17,503 bases of DNA from Bacillota bacterium (GTDB lineage: Bacteria > Bacillota > Clostridia > Christensenellales > Aristaeellaceae): positions 1 through 17,503 of the forward strand of contig JAEZIN010000014.1 of assembly GCA_023436585.1 (NCBI GenBank). The letters run 5' to 3'. Every line of letters begins with the position of its first letter. Position 1 is the stretch's first letter. Position numbers and translations under genes: made by a program. Positions 13,702 through 17,503 of the stretch are shown here, piece by piece. The notes under the pieces were generated by a model, which was not told the origin of the DNA, did not search any database, and was given only the letters and a program-made list of their open reading frames with translations.

Positions 13702-13950
13702 TTACTGCTGGGTGGAAAACTTCTGCCGCACCTGATCGATCTTCTGCTGCTCCACCTGCTGGGTGGGATACCAGCCCTTGGACGCCATCTTCTGATACAG
13801 ACCTGTCTGCATGCCCAGCGTATCCTTCAGAGCACAATTGAAGGCGTTGTTCACGTTGGCTGTGTTTGCCTCCACGGTGCCGTGCAGATACAGGTCACAG
13901 GCGTTCTTTGTGGTCAAAAGAAGGTTTTCCATAATGTTCCTGTCGTTCAT
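13702..13950 (-). CDS. CotF-family spore coat protein
   Basis: The 82-residue protein matches the Coat_F pattern: NIMENLLLTTKNACDLYLHGTVEANTANVNNAFNCALKDTLGMQTGLYQKMASKGWYPTQQVEQQKI, a helical bundle ending in a Tyr-Pro motif. CotF proteins are components of the outer spore layers. The ATG follows GGGAGGTG, 12 bp after the preceding coat gene, so the two form an operon. The length is typical of short clostridial CotF homologues; the longer Bacillus CotF is a precursor that is cleaved, of which this resembles one half. Confidence 0.85.
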   Translation of the reverse strand: MNDRNIMENLLLTTKNACDLYLHGTVEANTANVNNAFNCALKDTLGMQTGLYQKMASKGWYPTQQVEQQKIDQVRQKFSTQQ

Positions 13951-13962
13951 GCCTGCACCTCC

Positions 13963-14136
13963 CTACACCAATTGGAAAAGCTGGTTGTAAATCTGTTTGT
14001 GCTTGTCCATCAGCTGCTGGACAAAGCCCTTCAGCTCCGGATCCGTCAGGCCCTGCATCGCCTGCTGGCACTGTGTTTTCAGAAACTTCTCGTGATTCAG
14101 GGCATCCTCGATATAAAGCAATTCCTTGGGACTCAT
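13963..14136 (-). CDS. Small CotF-related spore coat protein
   Basis: The 57-residue helical protein (MSPKELLYIEDALNHEKFLKTQCQQAMQGLTDPELKGFVQQLMDKHKQIYNQLFQLV) resembles the other small helical coat proteins that are encoded beside CotF-type genes, with a KELLYIEDALNHEKFL segment often seen there. The ATG at 14136 is preferred over a GTG three codons earlier because GGAGG sits 8 nt before the ATG and overlaps the GTG. It precedes the CotF-like gene by 12 bp. Assignment rests on context and general resemblance, so it is less certain than its partner. Confidence 0.75.
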   Translation of the reverse strand: MSPKELLYIEDALNHEKFLKTQCQQAMQGLTDPELKGFVQQLMDKHKQIYNQLFQLV

Positions 14137-14154
14137 TGCCTTCACCTCCGTGGC

Positions 14155-14184
14155 TAGTATGAGCGGTATGAAAAACGCTTATTC
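14155..14184 (-). promoter_or_regulatory. Sigma-G-type promoter for the coat gene pair
   Basis: On the minus strand GAATA (14184-14180), an 18-nt spacer and CATACTA (14161-14155) match the sigma-G consensus GHATR-N18-CATWMTA with no mismatch. It lies 18 bp before the first coat gene's ATG. The predicted transcript would begin near the RBS itself, which is unusually tight and lowers confidence. Confidence 0.5.
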
Positions 14185-14262
14185 CAACGGAGGCCGATTG
14201 TCCCTCAAAAAAAACGGAATAAACCCACATCATCCTGGGCCAAAAAAATTTGAAATGAACTA

Positions 14263-14291
14263 TTGACAAAACGGCCATTGATGGTTATAGT
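14263..14291 (+). promoter_or_regulatory. Sigma-A promoter of the GntR/ABC operon
   Basis: TTGACA (14263-14268), a 17-nt spacer and TATAGT (14286-14291): a perfect -35 and a five-of-six -10 at ideal spacing, 41 bp before the GntR start. The strength implies it needs repression, consistent with the operator that overlaps its downstream edge. Confidence 0.8.
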
Positions 14292-14313
14292 GTGTATGCA
14301 CGATATGCACACT
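14289..14313 (+). promoter_or_regulatory. Candidate GntR operator
   Basis: Outer arms AGTGTG (14289-14294) and CACACT (14308-14313) form a perfect inverted repeat. Inside are two direct TATGCAC repeats (14295-14301 and 14304-14310). The site covers the end of the -10 and the expected start point, so binding would block transcription. Autoregulation by the downstream YtrA-type regulator is inferred. Confidence 0.6.
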
Positions 14314-14332
14314 ATGATGCCAGGAGGAGCTT

Positions 14333-14707
14333 GTGGACATCCTGATCAGCAACGCCAGCGAAAAGCCGATATACGAACAGATTACCGATCAAATCAAGGG
14401 CATGATTTTAAGCGGCGTTTTAAACGCCGGGGATATGCTGCCCAGCATGCGGTATCTGGCCAAGGAGCTTCGCATCAGCGTCATCACCACCAAGCGCGCC
14501 TATTCAGACCTGGAGCGGGACGGCTTCATCGTCACCGTCACAGGCAAGGGCACCTTTGTGGCTGACAAGAACATGGATTTTTTGCGGGAGGAAAAGCTCC
14601 GCCAGATCGATACGCATCTGACGGCTGCCATTGACGCCGCCCGCCAGGCCGGGATCACCCTGGATGAACTCACCCAGGCGCTTAGCGCGCTGTATGAAGG
14701 AGAATGA
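14333..14707 (+). CDS. GntR-family (YtrA subfamily) transcriptional regulator
   Basis: The 124-residue protein has an N-terminal winged helix-turn-helix (about 5-78: PIYEQITDQIKGMILSGVLNAGDMLPSMRYLAKELRISVITTKRAYSDLERDGFIVTVTGKGTFV) and only a short helical tail for dimerisation, the mark of the YtrA subfamily. Members usually repress an adjacent ABC transporter and respond to cell-envelope agents. The start is GTG, preceded by AGGAGG. The stop lies just before the start of the ATPase gene, in one operon with the permease. A strong promoter with a palindromic operator lies upstream. Confidence 0.93.
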   Translation: MDILISNASEKPIYEQITDQIKGMILSGVLNAGDMLPSMRYLAKELRISVITTKRAYSDLERDGFIVTVTGKGTFVADKNMDFLREEKLRQIDTHLTAAIDAARQAGITLDELTQALSALYEGE

Positions 14708-14709
14708 CC

Positions 14710-15570
14710 ATGACTGAAGCCATCGCCGTCCGCGGGCTATGCAAAAGCTATCAGGATTTTACTTTGAAGGATGTAGACATCACCCTGCCCTGGGGGCAGG
14801 TGATGGGCTTTGTGGGAGAAAACGGAGCGGGAAAAACCACCACCATCAAAGCCATCATGCAGGTGATACGAAGGGACGCCGGGGATATCCGCCTGCTTGG
14901 CCTGCCCATGGAGGGCAATGAAAAATCCATCAAGGAGCAGATTGGCGTGGTGCTGGCGGAGGGTCAGTTTCACGACTGCCTGACGCTGCCGGCCATCCGC
15001 AGCATCCTCAAAAACATTTACACCACCTGGGATGACGAGCTTTTCGCAAAGCTGTGCAAGCAATTTTCCCTGCCGGACAAGAAGCCTTTCAAGGAATTTT
15101 CCACCGGCACCAAGCGCAAGACCGCCATCGTCGCCGCCCTGGCCCATCATCCAAGGCTGCTTATACTGGATGAGCCCACCAGCGGCCTGGACCCCGTGGT
15201 CCGCGAGGAATTGCTGGACCTGTTCCTGGACTTCATGCAGAAGGATGACCACGCCATCCTCTTTTCCAGCCATATCACCGGGGACCTGGACAAGGTCGCG
15301 GACAGCATCACATTCCTGCACCAGGGGCAGATCATATTCAGCCGCGGCCGGGAAGACCTGTCCGATAAAATGGGGCTGTTAAAGTGCGGCGCCGCCGCCT
15401 TCCAGGACCTGGACAAAAGCCATGTGCTGCGCTACCGCAAAAGCGCCTTTGATGTGGAGGCACTGGTGGATGACCGAAGGTTTTACGCGAACCGCTCCTT
15501 TGAGCTGCTCCTGCAACCCGCCACCACGGAAGAAATCATGCTGTTTTATGTCAGGGGGGAAAAGGTATGA
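14710..15570 (+). CDS. ABC transporter ATP-binding protein (YtrB-like)
   Basis: The 286-residue protein has all the ABC motifs: Walker A GENGAGKT (36-43), the signature FSTGTKRK (130-137), Walker B LLILDEP (150-156) with the D-loop SGLDP, and the switch H188. The signature carries STGTK in place of the usual LSGGQ, as in YtrB-type ATPases. It powers the partner permease at the inner face of the membrane. The ATG at 14710 has AAGGAG 7 nt upstream. Another ATG at 14704 overlaps the GntR stop but sits too close to the RBS. The stop overlaps the permease ATG by 4 bp. Confidence 0.94.
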   Translation: MTEAIAVRGLCKSYQDFTLKDVDITLPWGQVMGFVGENGAGKTTTIKAIMQVIRRDAGDIRLLGLPMEGNEKSIKEQIGVVLAEGQFHDCLTLPAIRSILKNIYTTWDDELFAKLCKQFSLPDKKPFKEFSTGTKRKTAIVAALAHHPRLLILDEPTSGLDPVVREELLDLFLDFMQKDDHAILFSSHITGDLDKVADSITFLHQGQIIFSRGREDLSDKMGLLKCGAAAFQDLDKSHVLRYRKSAFDVEALVDDRRFYANRSFELLLQPATTEEIMLFYVRGEKV

Positions 15571-16199
15571 AGGGTCTGCTCATCAAGGATATGCATGTGT
15601 TGAAAAAGTCCGGCCGGGTGTTTCTGGCGCTTACCGGCCTGTATCTGATGATGGCCATTTTCCTGCATACGGACTTTGGGGTTCTCATCGCCTTCATTAT
15701 GGGTATGTTATCCATCACCTCCTTCGCCTATGACGAGCAGGCCAAGTGGGATGCCTATGCCCTGGCCATGCCGGTAACCAAGCGGGAGATGGTCGCGGCC
15801 AAATATCTGCTGGCGCTGATTCTGGGCGTAGTCGGGGCCGTCCTTGGCATACTGCTGAGCCTGGCCGCCGCCATCGGCCAGGGGCCTGTCAACGTCCTGG
15901 GCCTATTCACTAATACTGGGATCGCACTGTGCGCCACGTATGTGTTCAGCAGCATTGCCCTTCCCCTGGTATACAAGCTGGGATCGGAAAAATCCCGCCT
16001 GGTGCTGATGCTGTGCTATGCCGCGCCGATCCTGCTGGGGACGATCCTCATCAACATGCTTGAGGAGGCCTCCATCACCATGCCCGATATCCTGGCCGCC
16101 GCCCATACAGCCGCCATCGTCCTGCCTTTCTTTACAGTGGCAGCCCTGGCGGTCTCCTACCGCATTTCCCTTTCGATCTTTCAAAAGAAGGATGTATAA
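15567..16199 (+). CDS. ABC-2 family membrane permease
   Basis: The 210-residue protein has about six hydrophobic helices. It opens with MKGLLIKDMHVLKKSGRVFL and carries the segment FAYDEQAKWDAYALAMPVTKREMVAAKYLLAL, typical of the ABC-2 permeases encoded with YtrA-type regulators (ABC2_membrane_5-like). The 4-bp ATGA overlap with the ATPase gene shows they are one transporter. The substrate is unknown; lipid II-binding antibiotic or peptide export is the family-level expectation. A strong terminator follows at 16230. Confidence 0.9.
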   Translation: MKGLLIKDMHVLKKSGRVFLALTGLYLMMAIFLHTDFGVLIAFIMGMLSITSFAYDEQAKWDAYALAMPVTKREMVAAKYLLALILGVVGAVLGILLSLAAAIGQGPVNVLGLFTNTGIALCATYVFSSIALPLVYKLGSEKSRLVLMLCYAAPILLGTILINMLEEASITMPDILAAAHTAAIVLPFFTVAALAVSYRISLSIFQKKDV

Positions 16200-16229
16200 A
16201 GAAAGCGCCGCAACACGGCATGATGCGGT

Positions 16230-16275
16230 CAGGGGAGGATTCCACCAAATGGAACCCTCCCCTGTGTTTTATTGA
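16230..16275 (+). terminator. Rho-independent terminator of the GntR/ABC operon
   Basis: A 9-bp stem CAGGGGAGG / CCTCCCCTG (16230-16238 with 16256-16264) continues, after one A/C mismatch, into an inner TTCCA / TGGAA stem with loop CCAAA. TGTTTTATTG follows on the plus strand. Confidence 0.85.
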
Positions 16276-16391
16276 AATAGTATCTTTGTTAATTTGCCTG
16301 CCGGCGGAGCAGTGGCGTTATCATATAACAACAAGAGTCCTTTGGGTGCATGCCTTGCAAATGCGCCGGCAATACCGGCTCTTGTGCCGTA

Positions 16392-17093
16392 TCACTTTAC
16401 GATCAGGCCTATTATCTCATTTGGCTGAGCATCCAATGCCTGGCCATTGTACAAAACCATTGCCTCGTCGCCCGCTTCCAAAGTTGCCTTCAGCACCGTC
16501 TCTCCCCCTATGTTCACGCGGATGGTCCCGGCTTCGCTATCCAGCAGGAAGTATCCTTCCCCTATCTCCGCCACAATGCCGGATGCCCGCGCATACACAT
16601 CCACCTTCAGCCCGCCTGCCTGGGCCGGGTAGGACATGGCCATGACGCCGCCGAAATACACGGCTACATAATCGCCTTCATGAAGCTCTGTTTCCATCTC
16701 CGGCAGTTTCACCTGGACCAGGCTGTATTCCTCTGATTCCACCAGCGCGGTCCTTGCCTCCATGTCGATGGATTGAACGATGCCCGTAAACACGTAGCAC
16801 CCTACCACCTTCGCAGTTATCTTAAGCGGCAGGGATTCGGCCATAGCCCCGTCATATTCCACGAAGACATAATGGCCCGCCGCCAGGGATGAAACGCCGT
16901 CCAATACAGTTTCCTCATTCGTTTGCACAAGAACCTGGCCTATGGCTATACTGTCCAGCAGGAAGCTACCGTCCTCCCTGATTTCGGAAATCACGCCCTG
17001 CAGCTGTGCAGATGCGGCCGTTTCCGCCATCGCGCCATACACCATGCCCAAAGATAAAATAAGAGCCAGCATAAAGACTATAAACTTCCTCAT
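16392..17093 (-). CDS. Secreted protein with three tandem beta-rich repeats
   Basis: The 233-residue protein has a signal peptide (MRKFIVFMLALILSLGMVYGAMA, probable cleavage before E24). The mature part is three copies of a module of about 65-70 residues, each opening with a GVI/GIV-x-x-I segment: GVISEIREDGSFLLDS, GIVQSIDMEARTALVES, GIVAEIGEGYFLLDS. Each ends in a segment like GDYVAVYFGGVMAMSYPAQ. The copies align in order and suggest a small OB-like or beta-barrel fold. No cell-wall anchor or catalytic residue is seen. The ATG at 17093 is preceded by CGGAGGATTCT; an upstream in-frame ATG is not preceded by an RBS and would bury the signal peptide. Function unknown. Confidence 0.75.
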   Translation of the reverse strand: MRKFIVFMLALILSLGMVYGAMAETAASAQLQGVISEIREDGSFLLDSIAIGQVLVQTNEETVLDGVSSLAAGHYVFVEYDGAMAESLPLKITAKVVGCYVFTGIVQSIDMEARTALVESEEYSLVQVKLPEMETELHEGDYVAVYFGGVMAMSYPAQAGGLKVDVYARASGIVAEIGEGYFLLDSEAGTIRVNIGGETVLKATLEAGDEAMVLYNGQALDAQPNEIIGLIVK

Positions 17094-17386
17094 AGAATCC
17101 TCCGTACGCTTTTTGTTTGTCTCCATTTATGGGACGATAGAGCGCTGGATTTTGTTCCCGATGTCCTTCCTATCCCGGATGGCGTATGCTACAATAGCTC
17201 GTATTTTCTGTTAACCCCAAGGCTTTGCTGATTAACCGCAAGTTTCCTGCGCGCTTCGTTTTCTCTTCTAACACAGGTATGATCGGATGGCCAAAACCAC
17301 GTGCCGCGCTTTGTTTTCTGAGTTTATGGTGCGTTTGGAATCCTGCACCGCAGCTAGCGACAGGCCATAGAACCTCCCAAAAAGGC
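17094..17386. other. Intergenic region before the secreted-protein gene
   Basis: No coding region is supported here. A TACAAT near 17189-17194 (plus) and its complement TATTGT-like reading are the only promoter-like elements, and neither has a good -35. I see no repeat or terminator that I can defend. Confidence 0.4.
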
Positions 17387-17415
17387 TAGACAAACGCCCC
17401 AAGGTCTGTTATAAT
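17387..17415 (+). promoter_or_regulatory. Sigma-A promoter of tRNA-Thr
   Basis: TAGACA (17387-17392), a 17-nt spacer and a perfect TATAAT (17410-17415) lie 16 bp before the mature tRNA end. This is a strong stable-RNA type promoter. Confidence 0.8.
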
Positions 17416-17431
17416 ACGAAACGCTGGATTT

Positions 17432-17503
17432 GCCAATATAGCTCAGCTGGTAGAGCAGCGGTTTCGTAAACCGCAGGTCAAGGGTTCGAGTCCCTTTATT
17501 GGC
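17432..17503 (+). tRNA. trnT: tRNA-Thr (anticodon CGT)
   Basis: A complete cloverleaf of 72 nt: 7-bp acceptor stem GCCAATA / TATTGGC, D-stem GCTC / GAGC, anticodon stem GCGGT / ACCGC around loop TTCGTAA (anticodon CGT, reading ACG), and T-arm AAGGG / CCCTT with loop TTCGAGT. The window ends at the acceptor stem, so an encoded CCA or a tRNA cluster cannot be assessed. Confidence 0.95.

Noticed and set aside
13322..13837. Minus-strand 171-codon open frame across the repeat element
   Set aside because: It crosses terminators and hairpins and overlaps two real genes in other frames; no RBS or family similarity.

Overview
The window looks like chromosomal DNA of a GC-rich, endospore-forming member of the Bacillota, most likely class Clostridia. 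The evidence is spo0A, a SipL-type LysM protein, an alpha/beta-type small acid-soluble spore protein (SASP), two CotF-related coat proteins, strong AGGAGG-type ribosome binding sites and sigma-A-type promoters. The species cannot be named from the sequence. No phage, insertion sequence with a transposase, or CRISPR array is visible.

Layout. Positions 1-241 hold the end of a dispersed repeat next to a hairpin. From 242 to 11613 every gene lies on the minus strand, in this order of transcription: a DUF624 membrane protein (11613-10663), an SASP (10608-10432), a SAM methyltransferase (10147-9386), Hsp33 (9335-8439), then four genes (8263-3061) encoding a TPR protein, a HEAT-like protein, an HD-domain phosphohydrolase and a membrane-anchored zinc-ribbon/TPR protein. 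These are followed by spo0A (2750-1977) and sipL (1774-242).

From 11897 the strand switches. An ECF sigma factor and its probable membrane anti-sigma partner (11897-13401, plus) are followed by a hairpin-rich intergenic repeat (13426-13689). Two coat-protein genes follow on the minus strand (14136-13702). Then comes a three-gene plus-strand operon for a YtrA-type GntR regulator, an ABC ATPase and an ABC-2 permease (14333-16199). A secreted three-repeat protein is on the minus strand (17093-16392), and a tRNA-Thr(CGT) ends exactly at the window edge (17432-17503).

How the genes work together. Spo0A commits the cell to sporulation, SipL attaches the coat basement layer to the forespore, and the SASP and CotF-like proteins belong to the late spore. 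Two forespore-type (sigma-G) promoter matches with identical 18-nt spacing stand before the SASP and coat genes; the SASP one also shows that its real start is a TTG codon. A 9-nt Spo0A-box match lies before the ECF sigma gene. The least explained parts are the TPR/HEAT/HD/zinc-ribbon cluster, with two palindromic sites 48 bp apart before the HD gene, and the repeat family that sits directly against terminator-like hairpins.
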